Source: Isoptericola croceus
Lineage (GTDB): Bacteria > Actinomycetota > Actinomycetes > Actinomycetales > Cellulomonadaceae
NCBI RefSeq assembly: GCF_029382255.1
Contig: NZ_JARLLG010000006.1
Span: 1-64,000, forward strand
Direction of reading: 5' to 3'
DNA length: 64,000 nt
Shown: one piece after another, positions 35,080 through 44,091 of the stretch
Numbering within the stretch: position 1 is the first letter of the stretch
How the letters are laid out: every line of letters starts with the position of its first letter
Made by a program: the position numbers and the translations under genes
Notes under the pieces: model-generated
The model's input: only the letters and a program-made list of their open reading frames with translations
What the model was told of the DNA's origin: nothing
Database searches by the model: none

Positions 35080-35970
35080 ATGGACAGTGCCGTGGAGAAC
35101 GCCCTGCGCAAGCAGATCTTCGACTGGGTCCGCGAGCGCGCCGAATTCAACGGGGGCTTCCTCCACCGCGACGAGCTGTTGTACTACCACGTCCGCGGAG
35201 AGAAGCTGCCGATCATCGACTTCTCGCGAGGCATCCGGAATCCGGCGGACTTCACGTCGACGCTCTCGATCGTCAGCACGGTCAATGGCCCGTACGACGA
35301 CGCGGAGTCCGACGACGGCCTCCTGCACTACGCCTACCGCAAGGGCGATCCGTTCACCGGCGACAACCGTAAGCTGCGCAACGCGCTCCACACCGGCTCG
35401 CCACTCATCCTCTTCCGCAAGGAGGTGAAGAACATCTACACGCCGGTTCTGCCGGTGTACGTCGTCGACGACGAGCCTGAGAACAGCCAGTTCATCATCG
35501 CGCTGGACGAGTCCTTCACCTTCATCCCGGACATCCGCCACCTCACGACGCCTCAGCGCGAGTACGCACGTCGCCTCGCCAAGCAGCGCTTGCATCAGCC
35601 GGCGTTCCGCACGCGGGTGCTCGTCGCGTACGAATCCAGGTGCACTGTCTGCGAACTCAAGCACGCGTCACTGCTCGACGCCGCCCACATCGTGCCGGAC
35701 GGCCAGGATCTGGGCGCCCCGACTGTCAACAACGGTCTGTCACTCTGCAAGATCCACCACGCGGCCTATGACCAGAACATGCTCGGCGTGACGCCGGACT
35801 ACGAGGTGCAGATCGCACTCGACCTCCTCGCAGAGATCGACGGGCCGATGCTCAAGCACGGAATCCAGGAAATGCATGGCCGGCAGCTGACGCTTCCACA
35901 TCGCCGAAGGGACCGACCGTCGCGCGACCACTTGGCGTGGCGGTTCGCGCAGTTCGCCTCCGCCCGCTGA
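35080..35970 (+). CDS. HNH endonuclease with possible N-terminal SRA-like reader
   Basis: A 296-residue protein. The C-terminal HNH zinc nuclease is clear: CTVCELKHASLLDAAHIVPD, then NNGLSLCKIHHAAYD, with two CxxC-type half sites and the catalytic His in AAHIV. The N-terminal 150 residues (RGIRNPADFTSTLSIVSTVN, LHYAYRKGDPFTGDNRKLRN) recall the SRA/YDG fold that flips modified cytosines in type IV restriction enzymes. This SRA reading is my inference. The order matches known SRA-HNH modification-dependent nucleases. The ATG at 35080 (MDSAVEN) is chosen. Confidence 0.75.
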   Translation: MDSAVENALRKQIFDWVRERAEFNGGFLHRDELLYYHVRGEKLPIIDFSRGIRNPADFTSTLSIVSTVNGPYDDAESDDGLLHYAYRKGDPFTGDNRKLRNALHTGSPLILFRKEVKNIYTPVLPVYVVDDEPENSQFIIALDESFTFIPDIRHLTTPQREYARRLAKQRLHQPAFRTRVLVAYESRCTVCELKHASLLDAAHIVPDGQDLGAPTVNNGLSLCKIHHAAYDQNMLGVTPDYEVQIALDLLAEIDGPMLKHGIQEMHGRQLTLPHRRRDRPSRDHLAWRFAQFASAR

Positions 35971-36014
35971 CACGACCCTGTACCGGGCCGATGCCCTCCG
36001 CCACAATGGCCCGC

Positions 36015-36710
36015 ATGCCGTCCAGCCCTGCACGTCGACCTGCACGCACCTGCCGCGCAGGCCTTCCCTCCGTCGTCGTCACCGCAGCCCTCGTCTTGGC
36101 CGGTTGCTCCGTCGGCGGCCCGCCGGACGACACCGCCCCCACGGCGGCGGCCGTCGAGCTGAGCACGGCTCCGGCCGAACCGACAGTCGACGCTTCGCCG
36201 TCGGACGACGAGCAGGCACAGGAGCCCGACGCCTCAGATCATGACGAGCCCGAAGGCTCCCCCACGCCGGAGCCCAAGAACCCCGCCTACCCGCTCTTCG
36301 ACGAGCGCACCGACCGCGCACTGCAGACGATCGCCGCCATGGAGGCGACCCTCGGTGCCGGTGTGTTCAAGATCGACGGCAATGGCGACGGTACGGAGTG
36401 GAAGCTGGAGCTCGCACGAGGCAACCAACGCCTCAAGGTGAAGGTCGAGACGGACGACACCGGCCTCAACCACCGCGGCATCGACACGGACGACCTCGAC
36501 GACGAGGACCGCGACGCCCTCGACAGCACCCAGATCAGCCTCAGCGAGGCCATCGCCCGCGTCGTCGACTCGACCAACGGTGTCCTCGACAAGGCCGAGC
36601 TGGAGGAGGACGACGGTGCCGCCTTCTGGGAGATCACCGTGCACATGGGCGACGACGACGAGGACTACCGTGTCGACCTCGCGACGGGCGCGATCACCCG
36701 AGACGACTGA
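36015..36710 (+). CDS. PepSY-domain lipoprotein
   Basis: A 231-residue exported lipoprotein. A basic start and hydrophobic stretch end in the lipobox LAGC. An acidic Thr/Ser/Pro/Glu-rich linker runs to about residue 90. Two PepSY-like repeats follow (ALQTIAAMEATLGAGVFKID and EAIARVVDSTNGVLDKAELE, each continued by a WELE/EITV strand). PepSY domains regulate proteases or sit in cell-envelope sensors. ATG at 36015 (MPSSPARR) or 36006 are both possible. Confidence 0.8.
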   Translation: MPSSPARRPARTCRAGLPSVVVTAALVLAGCSVGGPPDDTAPTAAAVELSTAPAEPTVDASPSDDEQAQEPDASDHDEPEGSPTPEPKNPAYPLFDERTDRALQTIAAMEATLGAGVFKIDGNGDGTEWKLELARGNQRLKVKVETDDTGLNHRGIDTDDLDDEDRDALDSTQISLSEAIARVVDSTNGVLDKAELEEDDGAAFWEITVHMGDDDEDYRVDLATGAITRDD

Positions 36711-36720
36711 CTACCCGCCA

Positions 36721-37548
36721 TCACTCCACCGAGACCTCGACGCCGCCGGAGAACATCGAGTCGTGCAGCTCGAGCGTGGCCGGGGTGGCCTTCTTCGGGA
36801 GGTCGAAGACGACCACCCCGTCGACGGTGTTGCCCGGGTTGATCTCGTTGAGGAAGCTGTTCGAGTCGTCGAGATAGATCGCGGCCGAGCTGTCCGCGGA
36901 GTGGGTCCGCCCCTCGGTGTCGACGAGCTTCTGGCTGGAGCCGTCGAAGTACTGCGCTTCGTCGCCGATGTTCTCCACCGTCACGTGGACGAGCACGTAC
37001 TGGCCCTGCGCGGTCTCGTTGAGGAAGTCGTTGCCGATCTGCTCCACGCCGTCCTCCAGCTCCGTGACGGTGAACTCGAACTTGCCGTCGCGCACGGCGT
37101 CGCCAAGCCCGGGCAGCTCGGACTCCACGGGCTCCTCGGCCGGCTCTGCGGCCTCAGCGTCGGCGCCGCCCTCGTCCGTGGAAGCAGCCGCCGGAGCGTC
37201 CTCGACCACCTGTGCCCCGCCGTCGGGCACTACCGGTTCCTCGTCACCGCCACCCAACGCTGCGCCCACGATCGCGACGCCGACGAGCGCGCCGAGGCCG
37301 GTGAGGACCTTGTGCCGGGCAAACCAGTTCTTGCGCTTCTCGGGCGCCGGCGGGTGCGGCGCCCAGCCCTGCGGGGGCTGACCGGTAGCGGCACTGGAGG
37401 GGGGCGGGGCGCCGTACGGCATCTGCGGCACCGCGTCGATCGGCTGCCCGGCCGACGACGGCGGCGCCCCGGCGGGGGCGGAAGCTGCGGGCGGCGGGGC
37501 GAACGAGGAAGGCTGCTGCTGCGACGGGTCGGGGTGCTGGGTGGACAT
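36721..37548 (-). CDS. DUF4352 membrane-anchored protein
   Basis: A 275-residue protein: Pro/Gln-rich cytoplasmic region (about 1-70), one membrane helix (VLTGLGALVGVAIVGAALGG), an acidic linker, and a C-terminal DUF4352 immunoglobulin-like domain (FEFTVTELEDGVEQIG, QGQYVLVHVTVENIGDEAQY, NPGNTVDGVVVFDLPKKATP). DUF4352 occurs in secreted or anchored proteins of unknown role. The ATG at 37548 has an AGGAGA site. It is convergent with the lipoprotein gene and divergent from the histidine kinase. A 12-nt dyad GCACGATCGTGC (37583-37594) lies in the shared gap. Confidence 0.85.
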   Translation of the reverse strand: MSTQHPDPSQQQPSSFAPPPAASAPAGAPPSSAGQPIDAVPQMPYGAPPPSSAATGQPPQGWAPHPPAPEKRKNWFARHKVLTGLGALVGVAIVGAALGGGDEEPVVPDGGAQVVEDAPAAASTDEGGADAEAAEPAEEPVESELPGLGDAVRDGKFEFTVTELEDGVEQIGNDFLNETAQGQYVLVHVTVENIGDEAQYFDGSSQKLVDTEGRTHSADSSAAIYLDDSNSFLNEINPGNTVDGVVVFDLPKKATPATLELHDSMFSGGVEVSVE

Positions 37549-37720
37549 GATGTCTCCTGAGCGGGTCGGTCGAGTGCGAACGGCACGATCGTGCGCCGCG
37601 GCACCCGCGCCGCGGATCCCCTGATCGGGTCGACCCGCCGAGCCGAACGGGGGACCACGCGGCGCGAGGCCGAGCCGGCCCGACGACGCGAGCGTCGGAG
37701 CCACGCCGTAACCTCGCCGC

Positions 37721-39097
37721 ATGCACCCGCCACCGCCTCCCACCCCGTACGGCGGTCCGCCGCCCGGGGCCAGTGGCGCGTGGACGGGCCCCGGCACCCC
37801 ACCGCGCCCGTACCGGTCGCCACCCGAGGCGAGCTACCCGGCCGGGCCACCTGCACCGCCACCACGGCGGGGCTGGTCGTTCTGGAGCGTGGTCGGCACC
37901 ATCGGGGCCGTCGTCGTCGCCTGGTCCGGCGCGTTGATCGGCCTGGCCATGAGCTCCCCGGCAGAGCTGACGGACGCCGAGCTGGCGTCGACCCTCGTGT
38001 GGTTCTGCGTGGCGAGCGGTGTCGCGGCCTCGATGGTGTGGCGGCAGCGACATCCCGTCGTGGTGTGCCTCGCCACGGCCGTGATCGGAGTCGTGAGCCC
38101 GCTCGGCGCCGTCGCCCCGCTGATCGCGCTGCCCTGGGTGATGGCCCGCACTGACTGGCGCCGCAGCCTGCTGTGCGGCAGCGCCACCGCCGCCGCCCTG
38201 GCCGCCGCGTTCTGGCGCGACGGCACTCGCACGGAGAGGAACGTCATCTTCTCGATGGCCATCGAGGACGGCGGGCCGCTCACGTTCATGACCCCGGCCG
38301 GCTACACGACCCTCGGTGCGCTCGCTCTCGGGCTCTCCGTCGGTGTGGGCCTCCTGCGTCGCCGGGCCTCCCATGCCGACGCCGACGCGGACGCCGCGCG
38401 CTCGGCCGCCGCCGTCGAGGCCCGGCGGGCCGCCAGCTGGCAGCAGCAGTCGCAGTCACTGCAGACCGAGCTCTCCCGCCAGGAGGAACGCGACCTCATC
38501 GCTCGGGAGATGCACGACACCGTGGCGCACCAGCTCTCGCTGATGTCGCTGCAGGCCTCGGCGCTGGAGGTGTCGTCCGACGACGGGGATGTCGGAGACG
38601 CCGCCCGGTCGATGCGGGCGTCAGCCCACCATGCGCTGGAGGAGATGCGCACGCTCATCACCTCGCTGCGTGAGGGGGCGGACGACTACGGTGCCCGCTC
38701 GTGGTCGCTGGCCGACCTGGCCGACCTGCTCGACGGCGCCCGCGACCGAGGTGTGGACCTCATGGCTACCGTGTTCGTCACCGACGGCGACACCGCACCG
38801 CCGACGCTCACGCGCACCGTCTACCGGGTGGTCCAGGAGTCGCTGACGAACGCCACCAAGCACGCGCCCGGCACCCCTGTCACGGTGAGCGTCCGGGCCA
38901 GGCCGCGGGACGGCGTCGACATCACGGTGCGCAACCCGCGGTCGCGTTCTGCGTCGGCCGTCGCGCCGGGCAGCCGTGCAGGCATCCTCGGGATGCGGGA
39001 ACGCTGCGAGGCGCTCGGTGGCCGCTTCGACGCCGGGTGGCAGGACGACGGCACGTTCCTCGTGCGGGCGCACGTGCCGTGGGCGGCGGCCCGGTAG
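37721..39097 (+). CDS. Sensor histidine kinase (NarL-type, HisKA_3)
   Basis: A 458-residue membrane kinase. A Pro-rich cytoplasmic start is followed by about five or six membrane helices (residues about 50-215), then a coiled linker, the dimerisation/phosphoacceptor motif ERDLIAREMHDTVAHQLSLM (His is the phosphorylation site) and a HATPase domain with VQESLTNATKHAP (N box) and RAGILGMRERCEALGGRF (G box). It signals to the response regulator 25 nt downstream. The stimulus is not evident, and no sensor domain is visible outside the membrane. Confidence 0.92.
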   Translation: MHPPPPPTPYGGPPPGASGAWTGPGTPPRPYRSPPEASYPAGPPAPPPRRGWSFWSVVGTIGAVVVAWSGALIGLAMSSPAELTDAELASTLVWFCVASGVAASMVWRQRHPVVVCLATAVIGVVSPLGAVAPLIALPWVMARTDWRRSLLCGSATAAALAAAFWRDGTRTERNVIFSMAIEDGGPLTFMTPAGYTTLGALALGLSVGVGLLRRRASHADADADAARSAAAVEARRAASWQQQSQSLQTELSRQEERDLIAREMHDTVAHQLSLMSLQASALEVSSDDGDVGDAARSMRASAHHALEEMRTLITSLREGADDYGARSWSLADLADLLDGARDRGVDLMATVFVTDGDTAPPTLTRTVYRVVQESLTNATKHAPGTPVTVSVRARPRDGVDITVRNPRSRSASAVAPGSRAGILGMRERCEALGGRFDAGWQDDGTFLVRAHVPWAAAR

Positions 39098-39121
39098 CTG
39101 CCACGTGGACCCGCCGGAACG

Positions 39122-39790
39122 ATGTCCCTGGCGGGCAGTACGGTCGATGTCGTGGTGAGGGTGCTGGTCGTCGACGACGACACGATGGTCCGGAGCTTTC
39201 TGCAGCAGATCCTGACGAAGCGAGGGATCGAGGTCGTCGGCGAGGCGACCGACGGTGACGAGGTGGTGTCGGCTGTGCAGGCGCACCATCCCGACGTGGT
39301 GCTCATGGACCTGCGCATGGAACGCTTGGACGGCGTGCGCGCCACGGCGGCGGTCGTCGCGCTTCCCGACCCGCCCGGCGTCGTCGCGATGACATCGTTC
39401 GACACCGAGTCCGCGATCCTCGATGCCGTGCACGCCGGTGCGGCGGGGTTCATCGCCAAGGACGCCGGCCCGGAGGAGATCGTCGCCGCAGTCGAGGCCG
39501 TCGCCAGCGGGGACGGCGCTCTGTCCGCCCGGGCGGCCCGTGTGGTGATGGAACAGGTGGTCGCCGCTCCGACGGTGCGCGGCCGGCACGAGGCGCAAGA
39601 ACTCCTGGCGCAGCTCACCGACCGTGAGCGGGAGATCGCCCGCTGCGTGGCCGAGGGCCTGTCCAACGTCGAGATCGCCGGGCGCCTCTTCCTCGGTGAG
39701 GCGACCGTGAAGACCCACCTGAGCAAGGCCTGCCAGAAGCTCGGCGTGAACCGCCTCCGGCTCGCACTCGTTGTCGACCGGGCCGGCTGA
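39122..39790 (+). CDS. NarL/FixJ-family response regulator
   Basis: A 222-residue regulator. The receiver domain has the acidic pocket VLVVDDDT, the phosphorylated Asp in VVLMDLRM, Thr in AMTSFD and Lys in FIAKDAG. The LuxR helix-turn-helix at the C-terminus is LTDREREIARCVAEGLSNVE onward. It follows its kinase by 25 nt. GTG at 39152 or 39155 would trim about ten residues before the first strand and may be the true start. Confidence 0.92.
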   Translation: MSLAGSTVDVVVRVLVVDDDTMVRSFLQQILTKRGIEVVGEATDGDEVVSAVQAHHPDVVLMDLRMERLDGVRATAAVVALPDPPGVVAMTSFDTESAILDAVHAGAAGFIAKDAGPEEIVAAVEAVASGDGALSARAARVVMEQVVAAPTVRGRHEAQELLAQLTDREREIARCVAEGLSNVEIAGRLFLGEATVKTHLSKACQKLGVNRLRLALVVDRAG

Positions 39791-39853
39791 CTCCGACGGC
39801 GCTCCCGCAGCGACAGAGCACCGATGTCGCGGGCCCAGCAGGGCCGTAGCCTC

Positions 39854-39893
39854 CCAGATGTGAGACTATCAACTTTGAGAGTCTCACATCTGG
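39854..39893. promoter_or_regulatory. 40-nt dyad upstream of the ATPase gene
   Basis: Left arm CCAGATGTGAGACTATCAA (39854-39872) and right arm TTGAGAGTCTCACATCTGG (39875-39893) pair over 19 nt with one mismatch and a 2-nt centre. It is AT-rich in a GC-rich setting and 18 nt before the ATPase start, so it may be an operator. It may also form a hairpin. Confidence 0.65.
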
Positions 39894-39911
39894 ACCCTTG
39901 CGGGAGGCATC

Positions 39912-41333
39912 ATGCAGTCCTTCGTCGGCCGAGCAACGGAGCTGGCGACGCTCAACGGGCTTCTGAACCGCGCTTCGGAGAGCTCCGACCGGCCAGGGCG
40001 CGCGATCCTCGTCCGCGGGCGGCGTCGCGTCGGCAAGTCGCGGCTCGTCGAGGAGTTCATCGACCGCGCTGAGGTTCCGAGCTTCTTCTTCACTGCCGCC
40101 GGCGGGCCACCGACGGCAGACCTGGCCGACTTCGCTGCCGAGCTCGCGGCGTCCACGTTGCCCGACTCCGAGGTCGCGGCCTCCTCCGAACCGCCGGCCA
40201 CCTGGTCCGTGGCCCTTCAGCTGCTGGCCTCCGCACTGCCCACCGACCGGCCGAGCATCGTCGTCCTCGACGAGATGCCCTACCTCGTCCGCGCGGACCC
40301 GTCTTTCGAAGGAGCCCTGCAGCGCGCCTTCGACCGACTCTTCTCGCGGCTGCCGGTCCTCCTCGTACTCGTCGGATCAGACCTCGCGACGATGGAGCAG
40401 ATCAACACCTACGGGCGTCCCTTCTACCAGCGCGCCACCGAGATGGTGGTCCCCCCGCTCAACCCGGCCGACGTCTCCTCGCTGCTCTCCCTGGACGCTT
40501 CCGACGCGCTCGACGCGTACCTGGTGACCGGTGGGCTACCGCTCGTGCTCGACGCCTGGCCCACTGGGGCTGACCTGTGGACCTACCTCAGCGACGCGCT
40601 CACTGACCCGACCTCCGCACTCCTCGTCAGCGGGGAACGCAGCCTCGCGGCAGAGCTTCCCACCGAGGCGCAGGCGCGCACGGTGCTCCGTGCGATCGGG
40701 CACGGCGAACGCACGTTCACCACCATCGGGCGCACCTCCGGACTGCCTGCTGCCTCACTCAACCGAGCGCTGGACCTGCTGACCGCGCGACGGATCGTCG
40801 CCGCCGACACACCGCTGTCCACACGTCCCAGCAAGGAGACGCGCTATCGGGTCGACGATCCGTACCTGCGCTTCTGGCTGCACTTCGTCGGGCCTGGGAT
40901 CCCCTTGATCGACCGTGGCCGCGGCGACCTGCTGCTCCGACGAGTCCGCGACGGATGGACCTCGTGGCGGGGACGCGCCGTCGAGCCGATCGTGCGGGAA
41001 GCGCTATGGCGCACGGTGGGACCCGAGCTCTTTCCCGAGACGGCCGCCGTGGGTGGCTACTGGACCCGGAACAACGACCCCGAGATCGACCTCGTCGGCG
41101 CCGACCGCTCCGGCGTGGCGAAGCACCTGACATTCGTCGGTTCGGTGAAATGGCTGGAGCACCGGGCGTTCGACCACCGTGACCTGGCACGTCTGCACCG
41201 CCATCGCGACCAGCTGCCAGGCGCGACGGACGAGACACCCCTCGTCGCCGTCTCCCGGGCGGGCTTCGACGTCGACGGCGTCACCGCCGTCGGGCCAGAC
41301 GACCTGCTGGGGGCATGGACCGCATCGGCATGA
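39912..41333 (+). CDS. Archaeal-type ATPase with DUF234 C-terminal domain
   Basis: A 473-residue protein. The N-terminal P-loop ATPase has Walker A RGRRRVGKSRLV and Walker B SIVVLDEMPYLV. The winged helix RTVLRAIGHGERTFTTIGRT onward and the C-terminal DUF234 (FWLHFVGP, then NNDPEIDLVGAD...FVGSVKW) follow. DUF234 has a restriction-endonuclease-like fold, and the Asp-Leu-Val and Ser-x-Lys here fit its pattern. The function is unknown. It occurs as a solitary mobile-like gene in many genomes. The ATG follows GGGAGG. Confidence 0.85.
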   Translation: MQSFVGRATELATLNGLLNRASESSDRPGRAILVRGRRRVGKSRLVEEFIDRAEVPSFFFTAAGGPPTADLADFAAELAASTLPDSEVAASSEPPATWSVALQLLASALPTDRPSIVVLDEMPYLVRADPSFEGALQRAFDRLFSRLPVLLVLVGSDLATMEQINTYGRPFYQRATEMVVPPLNPADVSSLLSLDASDALDAYLVTGGLPLVLDAWPTGADLWTYLSDALTDPTSALLVSGERSLAAELPTEAQARTVLRAIGHGERTFTTIGRTSGLPAASLNRALDLLTARRIVAADTPLSTRPSKETRYRVDDPYLRFWLHFVGPGIPLIDRGRGDLLLRRVRDGWTSWRGRAVEPIVREALWRTVGPELFPETAAVGGYWTRNNDPEIDLVGADRSGVAKHLTFVGSVKWLEHRAFDHRDLARLHRHRDQLPGATDETPLVAVSRAGFDVDGVTAVGPDDLLGAWTASA

Positions 41334-41337
41334 CGCC

Positions 41338-41424
41338 ATGACTGAATCGTCGGAACTCAGTCACGTCCCGGCCTACCTCATGCGCAAGGTCGCCGACGGC
41401 GTCCGGCTGGTCATGGGGATCTGA
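41338..41424 (+). CDS. Possible 28-residue peptide
   Basis: Starts four bases after the ATPase stop and reads MTESSELSHVPAYLMRKVAD with an amphipathic LMRKVADGVRLVMGI end. There is no ribosome site and I know no homologue. It could be a genuine small protein coupled to the ATPase or chance. Confidence 0.25.
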   Translation: MTESSELSHVPAYLMRKVADGVRLVMGI

Positions 41425-41460
41425 CAGCGGATGTCACACCCCGCCGTTACCGTCACCACC

Positions 41461-41763
41461 ATGACCTACGCCAACGTCGGCACCCTGGGTGCCACCCCCG
41501 GGAAGCGCGACGAGCTGGTGTCCCACCTGACCGGCTACAGCCAGGAGCTGGCCGAGGCGGGCTGCCTCCTCTACGAGGTCGGCGTCAACGACGACCATCC
41601 CGACACCGTCTACGTCGCCGAGCTGTGGACGTCGGCCGAGGCTCATCGGGCGTCCTTGCAGCTCCCGAGCGTGCAGGCGTCCATCGCTGCCGCCCGCCCC
41701 CTGCTCTCCGGGGAGATGGGCGGGTTCGACTTCACCGTGGTCGGCTCGCCGTTGCGCGGCTGA
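41461..41763 (+). CDS. Antibiotic biosynthesis monooxygenase (ABM) domain protein
   Basis: A 100-residue single ABM (dimeric alpha+beta barrel) domain: ANVGTLGATPGKRDELVSHL, CLLYEVGVNDDHPDTVYVAE and the C-terminal strand GGFDFTVVGS. Such domains are monooxygenases or heme/quinol-binding proteins of unclear role. ATG at 41461 is chosen because the product then has the standard length. ATG at 41431 is possible. Confidence 0.85.
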   Translation: MTYANVGTLGATPGKRDELVSHLTGYSQELAEAGCLLYEVGVNDDHPDTVYVAELWTSAEAHRASLQLPSVQASIAAARPLLSGEMGGFDFTVVGSPLRG

Positions 41764-41844
41764 GCGCCGCCACGACGAGCACCGGTCATGAGACCGACAC
41801 CGCGCCGTCGTCCCGATGTCACCACCGCCGTCTAGCGTGACGCC

Positions 41845-43089
41845 ATGACGCTGCGACGCCGCACCACCCTGTCCGCCACCACAGCGCTGACCGTGGCCCT
41901 GTCGGCGGCGCTCACCCCGGCCGCCGTCGGCCACCAGAACCACAGCCCCAGCCACGGCAAGGACCAGACCCTCCGCGTCGCGACCTACAACCTGTCGCTC
42001 AACCGCGCCACCGAGGGCGAGCTGCAGGCCGACCTCTCCACCGGCGACGACGCCCAGGCGGCCACGGTCGCGGAAGTCATCCAGCGCGCGAACCCGGACA
42101 TCGTGCTGCTCAACGAGTTCGACTTCGACGCCGCGGGCACCGCCGTCGACCTCTTCCGCGAGAACTACCTGGAGGTGCCGCAGGGCGGCGCCGAGCCGGT
42201 CGCCTACCCGTACGCCTTCTCCGCGCCGTCGAACACCGGGATCCCGAGCGGCTTCGACCTCAACAACGACGGCGTGGTCGGCGGCGGGGACGACGCCTTC
42301 GGCTTCGGCGCGTTCCCCGGCCAGTACGGCATGGTCGCGCTGTCCAAGTACCCCATCGTCACCGACGGCGTCCGCACCTTCCAGCACTTCCTGTGGAAGG
42401 ACATGCCCGGCGCGCTCCTGCCGGACGACCCGGCCACACCCGAGCCTGCCGACTGGTTCAGCGACGAGGAGCTCGAGGTGGTGCGCCTGTCGAGCAAGTC
42501 GCACTGGGACGTGCCCATCCAGGTCGGGCGCAAGACGGTGCACGTCCTCGCCTCGCACCCCACGCCGCCCACCTTCGACGGCCCCGAGGACCGCAACGGG
42601 CGCCGCAACCACGACGAGATCCGCTTCTGGGCCGACTACGTCACCCCCGGCAAGGCGTCGCGCTACATCTACGACGACGACGGCGGCCGCGGCGGTCTGC
42701 GCGGCGGCGACCGCTTCGTGATCCTCGGCGACCAGAACGCCGACCCGCACGACGGCGACTCCTACGACGGCGCGATCGACCAGCTCCTGCAACACCCGCG
42801 GATCACGGACCCGCTGCCGGCGTCGGCCGGTGCGGTCGAGGCCGCCGCGCTCCAGGGCGGCGCCAACGACGCCCACACCGGGGACCCGGCGTACGACACC
42901 GCGGACTTCGCCGACACCGCGCCCGGCAACCTGCGCGTCGACTACGTGCTGCCCTCCAAGCACGGTCTGCGTGTGCGCGACGCGGGAGTGTTCTGGCCGA
43001 CGCAGGACGACCCGCTGTCGGCCCTGACCGGCACCTACCCGTTCCCGAGCAGCGACCACCGGCTCGTCTGGGTCGACCTCTCGGTCTGA
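41845..43089 (+). CDS. Secreted endonuclease/exonuclease/phosphatase family protein
   Basis: A 414-residue exported enzyme. A signal peptide ends near AAVGHQ (about residue 31). The EEP fold follows: RVATYNLSLNRA (first Asn/Asp), LLNEFDFD (catalytic Glu), VLASHPTPPTFDGPEDRNGR and FVILGDQNADPHDG (Asp-Asn), and ending SSDHRLVWVDLSV (catalytic His). It acts on phosphodiesters in nucleic acids or lipids, probably outside the cell. The last 55 nt overlap the convergent acetyltransferase gene. Confidence 0.9.
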   Translation: MTLRRRTTLSATTALTVALSAALTPAAVGHQNHSPSHGKDQTLRVATYNLSLNRATEGELQADLSTGDDAQAATVAEVIQRANPDIVLLNEFDFDAAGTAVDLFRENYLEVPQGGAEPVAYPYAFSAPSNTGIPSGFDLNNDGVVGGGDDAFGFGAFPGQYGMVALSKYPIVTDGVRTFQHFLWKDMPGALLPDDPATPEPADWFSDEELEVVRLSSKSHWDVPIQVGRKTVHVLASHPTPPTFDGPEDRNGRRNHDEIRFWADYVTPGKASRYIYDDDGGRGGLRGGDRFVILGDQNADPHDGDSYDGAIDQLLQHPRITDPLPASAGAVEAAALQGGANDAHTGDPAYDTADFADTAPGNLRVDYVLPSKHGLRVRDAGVFWPTQDDPLSALTGTYPFPSSDHRLVWVDLSV

Positions 43090-43589
43090 GAAGCGTCGAT
43101 CCAGTACCGCCGCTTGGGCGACTCCCCCTCGACCGGACGGACGTCCTCCAGCACGCCGCCGCACGCCTCGATGACGGCGGCGGACCCGACGTTGTCGTCG
43201 TCGCAGGTCACCAGCACGCGCTCCACGCCGGCCTCGGCGAGCCGCTCGACGGACTGCCGGAGCATCTCGGTCGCGTAGCCCCGGCGCCGGTGCGCGGGCG
43301 CCACCCCATACCCGACGTGCCCGCCGACCTCCCGCAGGAAGTCGTTGAGCGCGTACCGGATGGAGACGCGCCCCACCGGCACGCCGTCGACCTCGGCGAC
43401 GAGGAAGTCGGCGCGCACCCGCCCCGGCGGCAGGTCCGTGCCGGCAGACTCACGGCGGGCCTGCTCGAGGACCTCGTCCCAGGTGCCGTCGGCGTGCAGG
43501 AACGTGAAGCCGTCGGCCTCGAGCTCGGTGTGCAGGCGGCGCAGCACCGTCTCGTCGTCGGGGAGCGGAGGGCGGAGCGTCAGCGACAT
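43035..43589 (-). CDS. GNAT-family N-acetyltransferase
   Basis: A 184-residue acetyltransferase. It has the N-terminal strand LTLRPPLPDDETVLRRLHTE, FLVAEVDGVPVGRVSIRYAL and the acetyl-CoA loop GVAPAHRRRGYATEMLRQSV, then DDDNVGSAAVIEACGG. The substrate is unknown. The ATG at 43589 starts at MSLTLRP. Its last 18 codons are antisense to the end of the phosphatase gene (TAG at 43035). Confidence 0.88.
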   Translation of the reverse strand: MSLTLRPPLPDDETVLRRLHTELEADGFTFLHADGTWDEVLEQARRESAGTDLPPGRVRADFLVAEVDGVPVGRVSIRYALNDFLREVGGHVGYGVAPAHRRRGYATEMLRQSVERLAEAGVERVLVTCDDDNVGSAAVIEACGGVLEDVRPVEGESPKRRYWIDASQTERSTQTSRWSLLGNG

Positions 43590-43673
43590 GCCGGGATCAT
43601 GCCCACCGGAGACCCGACGGCGCACGTCCTTTCCGCAGGGCCGCGCCACGGAGACGTTCCGACCGGACCGCCC

Positions 43674-44063
43674 TCAGGTTCCAGAGCCCTCGGTCGCGTC
43701 GTCGAACTCCCGGCGTGCGCGGTCGATGCGGGACTGGTGGGTGGTCACCCAGGCCAGGACGACGTCGACCGGTTCCCGCAGCGTCTTGCCCAGCGGGCTG
43801 ATCCGGTACTCGACGGCCACGGGCCGGTCCGCGATGACGCGCCGCTCCACGATCCCGTTCCGTTCCAGCCGTCGCAGTGTCGCGGTGAGCGACTTCTGGG
43901 TCACGCCCGGGATCGCCCGTCGCAGCGCGTTGAACCGGCACGGCTGCTCGCACAGCTGGTCGAGGATGCTGACGGACCACTTGTCGAGCACCTGGTCGAG
44001 CACGTCGCGGTGCGAGGGGTCGATGCGCAGCGTGCCGTGCGGGGCAGCGGTGGTGTCGTCCAC
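43674..44063 (-). CDS. HxlR-family transcriptional regulator
   Basis: A 129-residue winged-helix regulator: KWSVSILDQLCEQPCRFNAL, IPGVTQKSLTATLRRLERNG, then the wing and DRPVAVEYRISPLGKTL. The Cys in LCEQPCRFNALR is at the position often used for redox or electrophile sensing. It is divergent from a Rid protein gene, with a dyad between them that is the likely shared operator. Confidence 0.9.
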   Translation of the reverse strand: MDDTTAAPHGTLRIDPSHRDVLDQVLDKWSVSILDQLCEQPCRFNALRRAIPGVTQKSLTATLRRLERNGIVERRVIADRPVAVEYRISPLGKTLREPVDVVLAWVTTHQSRIDRARREFDDATEGSGT

Positions 44064-44091
44064 GAAACCTGGTCTCCTTGAAGTGTCTTCC

